The translations under genes were made by a program, and so were the position numbers. DNA of 64,000 nucleotides from Rotaria macrura (taxonomy: Eukaryota > Rotifera > Eurotatoria > Philodinida > Philodinidae): positions 30,033 through 94,032 of the forward strand of contig OENT01000597.1 in NCBI GenBank assembly GCA_900239685.1, written 5' to 3'. Within the stretch, counting starts at the first letter, position 1, and the number at the start of each line of letters is the position of its first letter. Positions 1-12,971 of the stretch are shown here, piece after piece. The notes under the pieces were generated by a model that saw only the letters and a list, made by a program, of their open reading frames with translations, did no database searches and had not been told where the DNA came from.

Positions 1-533
1 ATCAAGATATTTTCAAATTCGATAACTTCTCCAGATCCAATGAGAACTGATATACTTGTAGAATTTCCTTTGGAATGCTATCTAGTCCATAGATGATGAA
101 AAATCGAAAGGGAACCTAGGGAAATATTTGATTATATACTATAGAACTCTTGAAATTTAATGGTTACAGTCTTAATGAAGGAAGCGTTATCATGTATCAG
201 AGTTGGAGTTCAGTTCATGCCAATGGATTATTATCAATCATGAATGAATATCTCTTGACCTGGTTACTTGTCAACTGCAAACAGAAGATCTTGACAGTAA
301 AAATACTCATCCCAGAAACATATGTAAAAAGGTTCAAATTTTTAGAAAAGATCAGTTGAAGCATATCGTTTTACAGTCAGAGTTGCAGTGAGCTTCCTAA
401 AAACATTATGCTAAAACTGCATTACAGTTATGAAAATATAGTTGAAATCGAATACAAAAAATGGGAGACGAATTGGAGTGTAGCTCAGACGAATAAGCCT
501 ATATCTGACGTTTCTCTCTTGCTCGATTCATAG
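1..533. other. No supported gene; probable intron or 5' flank of the ABC transporter
   Basis: I see no coding exon here. The first recognisable ABC transporter exon begins at 534 directly after an acceptor-like ...CATAG, so this stretch is best read as intron sequence, with the N-terminal exons beyond the left edge of the window. Loss of those exons is the alternative. Confidence 0.5.
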
Positions 534-3500
534 AATATTTCTTATATGGATTCAAAATCATCTAGTCAACTCAATTCTGAACTACTCGAGTAAGTCATTG
601 ACATATTTTTCATCATATAACTTCATTTGATAAAATTCTTGTAAAGTAACATTGCAAAGATCGAGAAAGGCATTGGCTTTGACTTCTTATCGATCATAAC
701 AGCGTTTTATGAGCTCCTGGGTACTTTAATTATATCTTTTGTGCTCAGCTGGCAATTGACTTTGATTATGTTATGTTTGACACCTTTCATATTTGGTGGT
801 TCACTTTGGTTTTCTAAGGTATGACATATTCTTCCATGTAATTATCAAGTATTTATGAATTTTCATAGATTACTGCTCATGAAACAATGAATGAGTTAAT
901 GACATATTCGAAAGCGGGACAAATCGTCCAAGAAGTGTTTAGTTCGTTGCGAACTGTTCTTTCTCTTAATGGTACCGAATTTGAGCGAAAACGGTAAACG
1001 AAAACAAAACTTATTGAGAGAATATGAAAAGTAGTGGAGATATTTTAATTTATTATAAAAAGCTTAATGAAACCTTTGCTTTGCTACGGTCTAATAGTAG
1101 AATCACGTGCTACATTCATCTGATATTTGGTCTTTGCTTAACTAATATCATAATAACATTTTGATAATAGTTGTTTTTCATGAAATGTGACGATCTTATA
1201 TCGGATCACATACTCTAATCAATGTGTACTGCTTTTTCGAAGCTCTCTTTTTTCTCTTTTATTATCTCCATAAACATCTTGGTGTCTCTATATTTTTAGG
1301 TTTAGAAAAAGTCATGGCCGTAGAGTGAAAACGAAATACAGAACGAACTCCATAAAGTCTATTCTATATTCAATATTCGAAATAATTAACCTAATTAGTT
1401 ATTTACACAAGAGAGTATACATTAGGTTCATTTATCCAGCGATTTTTTTTGTACCAGTTTTTAGTTAAAGAATTTGTGAACTTAAGTGCTGCATGGTACT
1501 ATGATTTTGAATAGCTTTGATCGCTTTGCTCTGCTTGGCTAAGTCCAATATCCAACAAGCTTATACGGTGAGCGATCCGAAAAATTACTTAACTAAAAGC
1601 TTAACGGATTTGCTCCTGTATTTTGTCTTTTTTTATTGACATCAAGGCGCTGATGAAGACAAGAAAAACGAATGAGAGAAGAATAACAAACAGACCATAT
1701 CAAGAAAAAGATACATGTCGAGGACAAAACATAGTCTAATATTACCTTCATATTTCAAGGTAGACAAATGTTATCAAGATTTTACTATTATGATTTTTGT
1801 TGAAGAATCACCAAATATCATGAAATGTAGAGCGTTGTTTTATATAAATGAATGTAAAGAGAGAAAGCTTTTTAAAACTTATTTTAATCAATGACAACGC
1901 TACCGTCACTACTTTTGATAGATCCTGAGTGGTTTTCTTTATAAAATATGATACAGCTTGCTGTTATTTTTATTAAATTTAGATATGAAAGAGAATTACA
2001 TCCGACTCGTTGGAGTAGTATACGCAAAGGTGCAGCATTAGGGATTTTTGTTGGATGGCTATCCTTGACAGTCTATTTAGTTTATGCTACTGCTTTCATT
2101 TTTGGTTCTCTTCTTATGTCAAACGAAGATAATCAAAGTGTAACTATGAAGGATATTCTTGTCGTGAGTAATTTATAGTGCCAGTCATAATGTAAATGAA
2201 TATACAACTAATATTTTCATGCAGATCTCCTCCATCTTCGGAGAAAATTTTTATTTCTTCAGTTTTCTTGTTCCATTCCTTCAATCGTTGGCAGAAGCTA
2301 GAGGTGCAGCAGCATCAGTGTTTCGGCTTATTGAAGAGGTAGATCTGAATGCAATAAGATGCCATATCAATATCAACCTTTTCGAATTGTTTATATGATA
2401 TAGGGAAAAGATAGAAGTCTCAATGAACCAGATGTATGGAAAGAAGACACAGAAGCGATTTATAATATCAATGGTGATATTGAATTTGACAATGTCAACT
2501 TTATTTATCCATCTCGTGAAGAAGCACCAGTTCTACGGAATCTCTCTCTTATTGCTCGCGCTGGTCAGACAACTGCTCTCGTAGGTTCAAGTGGCTGTGG
2601 TAAGTCTTTTGGAAAGCAAAATTGTTCAAATAATCTGAACTGCTTTCATCATTTATTCATAGGAAAAAGTACGTGTGTGTCACTTTTTCTTCGTTACTAT
2701 GAGCCTTCATCCGGCCGAATAACGATTAATGGCCGACCGATGACAGACTTCGATGTCCAACAACTTCGACAAAACGTTGGAGTTGTTAGTCAAGAACCCG
2801 TAAGTTTGTTTTCCTTTCTTTCCTTCTCTTTCTTTCTATTTAATCTACTGCAATAATAGATTCTGTTTGGTATGAGTATATATGAAAATATTCGTTTCGG
2901 TAAATTAAATGCAACACACGTAGAGATTGAACAAGCAGCACAAGAAGCAAATGCACATAATTTCATTATGCAATTACCAGATGTTTGCTTCAAGCATTCA
3001 TTACTACTTACATATGTATATATATATGATTGTTTATTCTTTAGAAATATGAAACACTTGTTGGTGAACGTGGCATACAGTTAAGCGGTGGTGAAAAACA
3101 ACGTATTGCATTAGCTCGCGCTCTTGTCAAACAGCCACCCTTCCTTTTACTCGATGAAGCAACAAGTGCACTTGACAATGTTAACGAAAAACTTGTTCAA
3201 GAGGCACTTCATCGAGCATGTAAAGGTATCTTTTGATTTTTTCGCTTATCATATTCATATAGCACTTGGGAAATTCTCCGACTGATTCCGGGCTTTTGAA
3301 TCTATTTTTTCACTATACATAGATTCCATTGAGACTCAGAAAACTATAAAAGGATTCATGCCTATCGTGTATCAATCAAGAGACATCACGAATTTACTGA
3401 ATTGTATCTCTGTTTCGCGAGTATTCATTGCAAACTGAAATTACAAGATTTCGATCTGAAATTTCCCGCATGATGAGGTCTATTGATTTCTAAAATATCT

Positions 3501-6500
3501 TAAAATTTTAGCCGAAATGAATGCTTTCTTTTTCGGATGTCGAGAATTCACATGAATTCAATTTTTATGACCAGTCAGTAGCAAGTGACTAGTTTTTGAA
3601 AAAATAATATCTCAAGAATAAGCATTGATTTTGGCTGAAACTCTCAGTGTGTTTTAGCAATCAATCGATGTAATCATGTGGGAAATTTCAGTTTCCAATT
3701 GACATCTACAACATAGGCAGGTAATTTAGTAAATCGATGATAACTCTTGATTGCTAAGTCATAGGCATTAATCCTTTTATAGTTTTCTGAGTCTCACTGA
3801 AATTTACTTATAGCGAAAAGGTGAAGTCAAAAGCCTGGAATCACTTGAAGAAGGTTTCTCATTATTATAGGTCGTACAACTATTGTTATTGCTCATCGTT
3901 TGACTACTATTCAAAATGCTGATCAAATATATGTATTGGAAAGTGGCACTGTGGTTGAGAAAGGCACGCATAAATCATTGATGACAAGCGAAGGAGGCAA
4001 ATATCAAGCAATGGTTAAACGTCAACAAATGGAAAGAATAGACAATGATATGATGAGCTTACAAACAGCAAGAGAAGCAGATGAACAGTTAATATGTATG
4101 CTAGTATTTTAATAGCAATTGCTTTAACTTTTCTTCTTCTTTTTTATTAACTAGTGGAACGCTCTCGTTTACTCAGCGATGTTTCGACTGCTGATGTGAA
4201 CCAAGTACAAATACTATTGCGATTACTCATTCAATTTTTTACTGATAATCTCGTTTTTTAGCAAAAATCAAAACCATTCACAAAAAGATCTGTCTTTTTA
4301 AGACTCGTTTCCATGAATAGCTCTGAATGGATCACCATCTTGATCGGTTGTATAGTGTGTGTACTAAGTGGAGCCGCGCAACCTATGTTTGCACTTCTAG
4401 TTGCTAAAATAATCAGTGTAAGTGATCCATACTTTTAATTATCATCCAAAGATATTAAAAATATATAGCTGGTTCTATCGGGTTTTTTATTGCTTAGACA
4501 TTCAAATATTGTTTAAAATCCGAACAATTTCGTCACGTGTTGATTAGCAGTTTTCTTTTTATACTTTTGGGTATTTTTTTGTGGATTCTTCGTTTCGTTC
4601 AGGTGAAAATGTTACTTCTGAAATTAATCCATGACTGACTTATTCCTTTCTTCAGTACACAGCTTTCACCATAGCAGGATCGAAATTGACGCAACGTATT
4701 CGTTCGAAAGCTTTTGCATGTCTCCTTCGACAAGAAATTGCTTACTTTGATCAACCTGAAAATAGTTCTGGTGCAATTTGCACTCGTCTGTCTTCTGATG
4801 CGTCGGCCATTCAAGATATGACTGGTTCGCGATTAGGAGCCATTTGTGAAGTGCTCGCAATTTTATTTTTCGGATCTCTATTTGGATGTTTGATCAATTG
4901 GCAATTGACAGCGATCGTGTTCGGTCCTTGCTTTATCCTATTCACAATCGTTTATGGGAACGTGCGTTTAAATCTATGGCTAACTCAACAATGTAATCCC
5001 ATTATCGGACGAGCAAGCGGTGTAAGTTCAGTTTTACCCTACAAATTTTTTTCTGAAGGGAATATCATTTTATAATGACTTATTTGACAACTTGTGTAGC
5101 TAGCGGTTGAAGTTATTTACAATATGCGTACAATAAAACAGTTGTCAATAGAAAAAGAAGTTTTACGACAATATTCAGAACTGGCTAATCAACTATTCAT
5201 GTTAGTTCATCGAATTTTATGTATGAATAGATTTTTCATCAATATTATGCTGTCATAGGTTGTCTTGTAAACCTTTGGTACTATCTTCTATGGCATGTGC
5301 CATTTTCTGGACAGCAGACTCATGCATTTTGGCACTTCTTTATTGGCGTTCTCTCAACCTTCTGGAAAAGAATGAACTCACTTCGGACAATATTATAACG
5401 TAATTGAAACTACAGCTTGATAATCGAAATACAATGTTTTTATTATGTTTAAATTCTATTAGGGTCTGTGCTTTTGCTGTTTTTTCGTTGCAAGCAATGA
5501 AATTCGTTCAATTGATGTAACACTCACATTCTCTTGTTAGTATCGTTATCTTTCACTATATGAATTTTAGATCTGGTCGTATTGCCGAATCACTCTCGGC
5601 TGTCGACTCATTTTTTGAATTATTTGATCGAAAACCAGCTATCGACAATACATCTACGGAAGGACGAGAATTGGTAAGAGGATATAGAAAATAACTACTT
5701 TTTATAGCATTCACATGGTATAGATATTCTAATTCGCTTAGGTTGATTTCCGTGGAGAAATACAATTCAATCAAGTAAAATTTATCTATCCAACACGGCC
5801 AACAACTATTATCCTTAATAAAATTCAGTTAAGTATCAAGCCAAGTAAGTGAGAGAAGTGTCGAATTAAGCATAGTTTTGATCATCTTTATTCCATACTG
5901 AGGTCAACATGTGGCTCTTGTTGGTAAGCTTGATTTCAATGTATTTCTTTCTAGTCTTAATTACAGAATACGATTTTTCAAGGTGCATCCGGATCTGGTA
6001 AATCAACAATAATTCAACTGCTGGTACGATTCTATGATGTTACAAGTGGTCAAATAGTCCGTATTTCTTCAACATACATGTATAGTTTAAATACTTATTT
6101 TAAATTTGTCCACTCAATCTAGCTTCTTGATGGTATTGATATTCGACAATTAAACGTTCAGTGGCTTCGATCTCATTTCGGTCTTGTCAGTCAAGAACCC
6201 ATTTTGTTCGATTTAACAATAGCTGAAAATATTGCATATGGCTTAGAAAATGTTCGAATGGAAGATATTATCAACGCGGCAAGTCGAGCCAATATTCATC
6301 AATTTATTGAACAACTGCCTCAAGTGAAACAACACATATAACCTATCTATTATTGTTATTGTACATTTTTTGCAGGGCTATGAAACAAAAGTAGGAATGA
6401 AAGGTAGTTTTCTGTCAGGTGGTGAGAAACAACGTATTGCTATCGCTCGAGTTCTTCTTCGTCGACCGAAAGTATTGCTCTTAGATGAGGCTACAAGTGC

Positions 6501-6785
6501 CATGGATTTAATCAATGAACAAGCAAGATTACTTCTTTGCTTTTTCTCTGTTAAAGCTTCATCTTCATTTTTCAATTATAGATTGTACAACAGGCTCTTG
6601 AACAAGCTCAAACAGAAGATCCGAGTCGAACATCACTTACGATAGCTCATCGTCTTTCAACTATTCGTTCATGTGACTTGATTTGTGTACTTGATAGAGG
6701 ACACATAGTGGAGAGTGGTACTCACACCGAATTGGCACAAAGGGGTGGAGCTTATTATAAAATGCTTGATCAAAACAATTTATGA
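534..6785 (+). CDS. ABCB/MDR-type (P-glycoprotein-like) full ABC transporter, multi-exon, 5' partial
   Basis: ATP-driven exporter of the multidrug-resistance family, in a plasma or organelle membrane. Exons inferred from GT-AG sites and homology-like reading: 534-589, 647-818, about 870-992, 1982-2163, 2225-2339, 2403-2599, 2664-2799, 2861-2982, 3045-3225, 3871-4091, 4156-4203, 4262-4417, 4500-4601, 4656-5021, 5100-5199, 5260-5399, 5462-5516, 5571-5672, 5743-5846, 5902-5922, 5983-6056, 6122-6324, 6376-6528 and 6583-6785. The order is TM3-TM6, NBD1, TM7-TM12, NBD2. NBD1 has Walker A GSSGCGKS split by an intron, Q-loop [19 protein letters not shown] and [14 protein letters not shown]2 has [38 protein letters not shown] and the H-loop IAHRLST. 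All catalytic motifs are intact. The TM1-TM2 exons are absent, probably off-window. The last intron appears to use a GC donor (6529). The family is certain; transport substrate cannot be told. Confidence 0.93.
994..1981. other. Enlarged intron of the ABC transporter
   Basis: This intron is about 990 bp, while most introns of this gene are 50-110 bp. No coding segment or clear terminal repeat was recognised in it. It was probably expanded by old insertions. Confidence 0.5.
3269..3859. mobile_element. Foldback (long inverted repeat) element inside an ABC transporter intron
   Basis: The left arm (about 3269-3535) pairs imperfectly with the right arm (about 3610-3859). Shared blocks include GATTCCGGGCTTTTGA against the complement of TCAAAAGCCTGGAATC, and GAGACTCAGAAAACTATAAA with its complement near 3778-3798. 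The element fills nearly the whole intron between the NBD1 exon ending at 3225 and the exon starting at 3871, and leaves both splice sites intact. Non-autonomous: no ORF. Confidence 0.75.
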
Positions 6786-6809
6786 TGATCATCAGTGAAT
6801 TATTTTGAA

Positions 6810-6815
6810 AATAAA
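6810..6815 (+). terminator. Poly(A) signal of the ABC transporter
   Basis: AATAAA lies 25 nt after the TGA stop at 6783-6785, the right place for a cleavage/polyadenylation signal. Confidence 0.6.
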
Positions 6816-7752
6816 AATACAATTCGTTGATTATTGAGAAGAACTATGCCTGAAATAAGCCGACACATGATACAATTGCATGACCCAGTTTATGGTTAAT
6901 AGAAAGTTGAGTATCTAATTGAGCTACAGTGTCTTTGGTCAATTTTTGTTAATTTATTAGTTATATAAGAAGATATTACAGGCATTGATGGTCTAAATAA
7001 TTACTTAGACTTTGATTACTTTTTTTTGCATGTGTTGACAACTGCGTGAAGATAGACTATGTTAGCGTGACCTCTCTTAGCTAAAATCGTCGTGTAACTA
7101 AATTGCGATCAAAACATCTAAGAATACAATTTCTGCTGATCTTTCTCCGATTTTTATTGAAAATCGAAACTTTTCAATAACTTTTGATGATTCATAATTT
7201 ATAATCTTTTTAAATGTTCTCTGTTGGACTAATTGACTAAGGGCTATCTATCATCGTTTTGATATATAATCAATCTCACGCATATAAAAATAATGGTAAT
7301 GAGCGTTTTAAATCTATGTTGGAGAAATGAACTGGAATACTGTATGATGTTTCTTCATGAGATTTCTTACTAACTACACTGCAGTAGTAAAATTTATTAA
7401 AAAATTTATTTAGCAGAAATGTAAATAGAATTATTAGCATAAATATTTATCACTGACCCTGTTATTCACTTTTCATTCACGATCTCGAACTTCCTTTAGG
7501 ATCTTTTATAGAGCACTTTGATTTTTACTGATTCACAAAGATTAACAAGTACTTCGCTTTTTTCACTCTTGAACGAAAGAAAATCATTCCCTTTATCAAA
7601 CATATTGTCACGCAGGTTTGCACGGCGTTTACAGTGAACTTGAGAGGATTCGAATGCACAACAAATAAAGGTTTGCATTGCTTCATTTTTCACTGGCTGA
7701 AATGATTCATTGAGACATATTTAGTGCGAATCTTTCACGTTCTCCAATAATC

Positions 7753-7794
7753 AATAATCGAAAAATAGTTTTTTAAAACTATTTTTCGATTATT
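7753..7794. repeat. 42-bp perfect palindrome
   Basis: Two 20-nt arms, AATAATCGAAAAATAGTTTT and its exact reverse complement, are separated by only 2 nt. It could extrude as a cruciform or fold as an RNA hairpin. No gene lies closer than about 950 bp. Confidence 0.85.
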
Positions 7795-9466
7795 CATACT
7801 TCTTATGTTCGATCATGTTGTTTCGTATACAGCTGCGTATGCTTAACAACAAGGTGAATGAATAACTAGCAGATGGAATCCGACACATTTTTAACTGAAG
7901 ATCAGAAAACAAAAACTGATGACACATAAATGAGACAAATTTTGTTTTAATGATCATCTTGAAAATTGTTTCAGAGTCTCTGTCAACATAAACATCACGA
8001 TTAAACAAAACGATTGATGGCTAGAAGGTGAATTCTAAAGTTTAGCTATATGCCAAGCAATCAGATAATAGTGAACAAGGTATATGCCAATTGTGTGATT
8101 TGAAATGCTCATGCCNTTCTCATTCGTAACATATAACGAAAGACAACAACATCTTATTACGCAACACAAAAAAGAATAATTTAATTTTAATACTGTCCCC
8201 GATCTATTCAAAATCCACTATTATCAGAAGTTTTAAAAAAAGAATTACATCAATTATGTCCAGATAGATCTTTTCATTAGAAAAACTTGGCATGTCCCAA
8301 AACCATCAGGATTGATAAAACGACGTTGTGATAAATTAGAAGAGAGTGCCAAACATCCGGAGAAATGAACCTTGTAGTCGGGTTCAATGAGCGCAAAAGG
8401 TAGAAAGAAAAAAAACGTTCATTTTCCCTAAGGAAAGCAACAAGTTTTCCAAGACTTCCAGATCATTCTGCCCTTCCTCCTAGTTGAACATACATCTCAG
8501 CGAAGTCCTCCGTTACTCTTTTTAAGAAGCAATTCGTCTCTTCAAGATTGCGTCAGTAAAATAGCCTGCAATTTTCAATACACCTAATGAGTTCAATTTT
8601 AATTATATTGATTAAAATTGATCTTGAAAAGAAACAGAGATAACTCTCCATAAGAATTCACTAAGCTCTTTTAGAAAACATCGAAATATTGTATATTGAA
8701 ATTTATTACATTGTGCAAAAGCTAGAAATCATGTTAAAAAAATTAAATCTTAATTCTAATAGATGGCATATAAGAAACGACGTCATGAGCATTTTTGAAC
8801 TTATATCAAAACTTTAAGTATAAAAAATTGGTTTAATTTAAAATATTTCACTGTCTTTTATCAATTAACTTACATATTGCCATGCCATGTCGTATTTTTC
8901 ACCTACATTCTAAACTTGAAATTTTTGAAATTAAACTAAACAACACTTTTATCGTAATGAACTATCAAAGAACAAATTATGAATTACAAAAAAAATAAAA
9001 ATAATTTTTGTATTAAATAAATCTCGTTTTAGTTTTTTATAATACGATTTTTCGATCTGAAACTAGAGTATCAATTATAACATTGCCCAAGACAGAACAA
9101 ACAGTGGATGAAATTGATTCAACATTAAAATTATCTAGAACATTGCACTAGTTGATTTACACAATAGGTTCGCCCTGCTTTGGTCGAAAGGTAAAAATGT
9201 CGAAAGTAAATGTATCAAATGAGCAAAATGTAGACAGGAAAATTTTTCTGCAGTATAATTTTCCAAGTATAAAAACAACGAAAATGGTAGTATCAACTGA
9301 TTGGTAGAAACACTTATATTGTGATTATAGTTATTGGTTGACAACGTTACCAATTCATTTCTTAAGTCGCATTCAGGTCTTTCTCGAGTAAAAGTTAACA
9401 AAAACGCCATTGCGGTAAGGATTATAGAAAAACCTAGATGGTACGCGAGCTTCACTCGAGTACGGG

Positions 9467-10117
9467 ATGCGGTGCGAAGCACTGCCGTCGATCTAAGGAA
9501 TAGCCAATGTTGCAAAAAGAACGAGCAATTGCTCGGAAGTCTACATTACCCATTCTATCGAATGAGGAATATTTTGATGTGATCGCCAATCAAAGACGAA
9601 GAGTTTTCTGCGACAAATCGATCTAACATAGGGTTAAGATTTAACGCAGTTCCTATAATATTTAGCAGTCTACGAGACCTTGGAATCATGTCCAGAGAGA
9701 TTATCAGAAATCTCTCGTACTTAATCAATTAATTATCTGGATGAGTCATCTTTCTCTATCAGCTGTATGAGCAGCTGTTTCACATATGATATCAATAGGG
9801 TGACGCCTAACTTTCTTCTTTGCGCTTTCTTTGAATTATCTCGAGATAAAGTCAACGCAAACTACGTTAAAAATCGGCATTTTCGGACGCTATTATTTCA
9901 TGAACGGAACACGCTAGACGGAATTTTGAAAGGACTTGAACATATTCGATGTCGATACTTTGATCTAGCGTTTGAACGGCTGCTGTAAGATCTTCGGTTC
10001 TCGAGATCATCGTGACACAAAGGGAGCACATTTTATGCGTACGTCGAGTAAGAAAGAAAGAAAAAAAGAAAAAAAACTCGCGCATGTCTACATAAATGCT
10101 GTGCTTCGCACCGCATT
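9467..10117. repeat. Inverted repeat pair (ATGCGGTGCGAAGCAC) about 650 bp apart
   Basis: ATGCGGTGCGAAGCACTGC at about 9468 is matched in inverted orientation by GTGCTTCGCACCGCAT ending at about 10115. The pair is consistent with the terminal repeats of a non-autonomous element nested in the 9178-11045 region. No ORF inside resembles a transposase. Confidence 0.45.
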
Positions 10118-10140
10118 AAATATTCAATAGTAAACGTTTG

Positions 10141-10860
10141 ATGAACATTATGTCGGTTTCTTCTGATTCAAGTTTTGATGCAAATGAAAAGTTATCCTTG
10201 ATTGCATCAAGCAAAGGTCAACCATTATTAGTTATGAATAAAAAAATAATACAAGTGTAATAAGAAGACGGGCCGTAAAAAGTATTGGATTTGTATTCTT
10301 AGTGGATGCTCAATGGTAGTTTACACAGATAAAAATGATGCTTATTTATACGGACGTAAATGTGATCATAATCATGAATCAAATTCTGACGTAATTCAGA
10401 CGACATGCCTTCGTCAGCAAATGAAGGAACGTGCTTTGAATGAATCAACATCTATTCCTGTTATATATGAAGAAGAGATGGCAAAAACACCACTCCGTGC
10501 TGCCAGTGTTGCCACATTTCCCACAAATCAAGAAATACGTAATTGATTATTGAAAAGCTATAATTGAAATGTATTTCATTTTACTTCTAGATCAAACCTT
10601 CGTCAGAGCTCGCCGAAAAATTCTTCCTCAATGATGTTTATTTAATATTCCAGATCCTTTTAAATTGACAGTGGATGGTAAATGATTTCTATTCTTGGAA
10701 GAATCACGCGTGCGACGTGAACGTCTTCTCCTATATGCCAGCGATGCTCAACTAGACATATTATTTGATTCAGAAACTATATATGGATGGTACTTTTTCG
10801 AAAGCTCCTTCTCATTCTCTCCAAATTTATATTATTCACGGAATAAATCATGGTGCATGA
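10141..10860 (+). pseudogene. FLYWCH-MULE transposase-like gene, N-terminal half (decayed)
   Basis: Starts with a short N-terminal leader (MNIMSVSSDSSFD...) that ends in stops near 10258. After a frameshift comes a FLYWCH zinc-finger core at 10262-10385: GRKKYWIC, a second Cys in SGCSM, then CDHNHE with the HxH ligands. FLYWCH binds DNA. Further shifts lead to a segment at 10590-10860 matching the run-up to a MULE catalytic domain, including YMDGTFSKAP (10780-10812) with the first catalytic Asp. Several stops and frameshifts make it non-functional. The reading continues logically in the fragment at 12972-13137, so the original gene was split by about 2.1 kb of inserted DNA. Confidence 0.7.
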
Positions 10861-11879
10861 AAAACTAAGATGTAATTCTTTTCAATCTTTTTTCACGCAC
10901 TGAACTAAAAGAAGAAATCTTCATGACATTTATTAGTCGAAAATTTTAGCCTTCGACATTTTTACCTTTCGATATTTTTACTTTCGACATTTTATCTTTC
11001 GACATTTTCGGTGAATTTTTTTGACATTTTTACTTTCGACCAAAGTTGGGTTTACCCATGTAATAGATTAACACTCTATGTAAAGCTCAATAATATTACT
11101 ATTGTTGATATTCAGCAGATTAAGTTAAGTATTGTGTGTTTGCTTGCTTCTGTCGAATTCTTCAGAGCAAAACTTCAGCCAGCACAATTTGTGATTATCA
11201 CGAGAGAATATCTCAAAAAATTAACTTCTCAGAATGGTTTATGATTGGGTTTACGAGTCGATAGTCGACCGTTACTATTAGTTACAGCAGGGCTGAATTT
11301 TGCGACATTTCATTTCTTGAACTCATAATATGTCAAGATATTGAGTAGAACTATAAATTTCGAAATTTTCAACTCATTGTGAATGTTACAGTCCAAATTC
11401 AAGTCTTTTTTCATAATTTTTGAACTCACACTTGATTCTTGCTACTGACATGGTAAAGAACGTTTTTATTACAATTGTAAGTGATCGATATAATGAAATT
11501 GAGAAACCATGTTCAGCTGTAAGAAAATTGCGAAATATTCATTTACTGGAATGAACTCATTTGAATGGTTAGCTTCTACAAGTATTTTTATTGAAACAGA
11601 ATGCGTTTTTTTTCATAGAAAAGTGGCTTCGATAATGATTAAAATTTGCAAAGAGTACGAACTCATACCTTCGTTATTAAAACTGATCAACTCTTTATAA
11701 TCTTACGCGTATGATCGACATTTTTACGATATTGGTTCTCTTTTTCTTTGCATGCACAGCGAAGAAAAGAAAATGAAATGAATGCCAATACAACGATTCA
11801 TGCCTAACGCATTTGTTCGTTTTTGAATACTTGAAAAAAAATATAACTATTGACGTGAAACATTTAACAGACGACAAAC

Positions 11880-12940
11880 ATGCAGTTAAAACTAGAAATA
11901 TTATCCGACGAAGTTTTAATACTTATTTTCGAATATTCCGATAATGTATATTTTATACTTCGAATATTTCTTGGTTTAAATCAGCGTCTTAACAATATTC
12001 TTCTTGATAAACGTTTGCATCTATTAACTAATTTTCTATGCGACAAAGTCGCCAATGACATTTTATGTTCCTATTATAATTCTTCAGAATTTCAACATAT
12101 TAAGCAAACATGACGAATAATGGAAAGCAAAGAAAATGACAAGCAAATTATTCAATGTTTACAACGGGTAGTGATGTTTCATATACGCAACGCATATATT
12201 CGATTAGACGCTGAGTTTAAATTGAATCGTCATCAATTTCAAGCAATACGTCAAAAAATGACACATGCTGAAATTCACAAAGTTGATAATAATTTGAAAA
12301 TTGTATTTTATGAATTACAACGAAATTCAAATACTATAAAACAAATTTGTTCACTTATTTATAAACATGGCGCATCTCTCGAATATGATTATCATCATTG
12401 AATTTCTTTGATTTGGCTAGATCGATAGATTGTCGAATTCTTCCATTATATAAATCGAATCCTAATCATTATCCTACATATTTCATAGTCTCATATCTAT
12501 GTTTCAAGCATTGATAATTTCAAATCTAAATCTTTTATATAACAATTGTATCTATCTCGGTTATGGTTTTCATGTTGTTCATTTTATACTTTTTACTATT
12601 TTTCAACGACGTTTTATCTAATGTAGATAATCATCGACGCCAAATTTGTACTATTATCAATTTCTTGTCAATTTACTTCTGCTATCAATACAAGCAATAA
12701 AATCGATTTCGACGAAACAAAGTTGGCCGGAAACTTATCTGTTCGAAGTATTAAAAACGATTACATCATACAGCCTAGTTTTTAATGAGAATAGTGATGT
12801 ATTGATTTGAACAACAAAAATAGTAATACTAAAAATTCTACTAGATGAATATTATTCACAGATCAAGATTGCATTGTGGAATGATGATTCTATTCGTTCA
12901 TTTACACAAGTTTTGTATGATTTGAGTGTGGGTGTTGCAC
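11880..12940 (+). pseudogene. F-box-like gene, decayed
   Basis: The first 77 codons (from ATG 11880) have an F-box-like start, ILSDEVLILIFEYSDN, with repeated Leu/Ile and a basic tail. F-box domains bind Skp1 in SCF ubiquitin ligases. An in-frame TGA at 12111-12113 interrupts it and the same frame resumes to 12401. After that, hydrophobic coding fragments continue to about 12940 (for example SWPETYLFEVLKT and DEYYSQIKIALWNDD), but only with several frameshifts and stops. The F-box call rests on the N-terminus alone. The gene sits between the two halves of the MULE gene, so it arrived with the insertion. Confidence 0.5.
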
Positions 12941-12962
12941 TCTCTCACATCCACACACTCAT
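12925..12962. repeat. G-rich inverted repeat GAGTGTGGGTGT
   Basis: GAGTGTGGGTGT is followed after a short spacer by ACATCCACACACTC, forming a hairpin of about 38 bp exactly at the junction between the F-box relic and the resumed MULE sequence. The word matches ends seen at 31888-32451 and the solitary copies at 27268 and 30483. Confidence 0.6.
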
Positions 12963-12971
12963 CTGTGTTTC

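Larger units (their letters stand above)
6786..9160. other. Intergenic region, no gene recognised
   Basis: AT-rich sequence without a convincing ORF or spliced exon. It holds the perfect palindrome at 7753-7794 and one undetermined base at 8116. A short stretch near 8200-8370 reads like decayed coding sequence, but I could not assign it. Confidence 0.5.
9178..11045. mobile_element. Inverted repeat pair with TTTCGACATTTTT word array, bracketing a MULE fragment
   Basis: The left end reads CTTTGGTCGAAAGG at 9178. The right end carries the reverse complement (CTTTCGACCAAAG) at 11033-11045. Just inside the right end, 10940-11045 contains five or more degenerate copies of TTTCGACATTTTTAC. The termini are clearly inverted, but I saw no matching target-site duplication, so this may be two separate insertions rather than one element. 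Confidence 0.5.

Noticed and set aside
150-359. ORF before the ABC transporter as its N-terminal exon
   Set aside because: Its sequence does not fit TM1-TM2 of the family and it has no splice link to the exon at 534.
9135-9582. ORFs of 126 (-) and 82 (+) codons
   Set aside because: They overlap each other across repeat termini and match no transposase domain.
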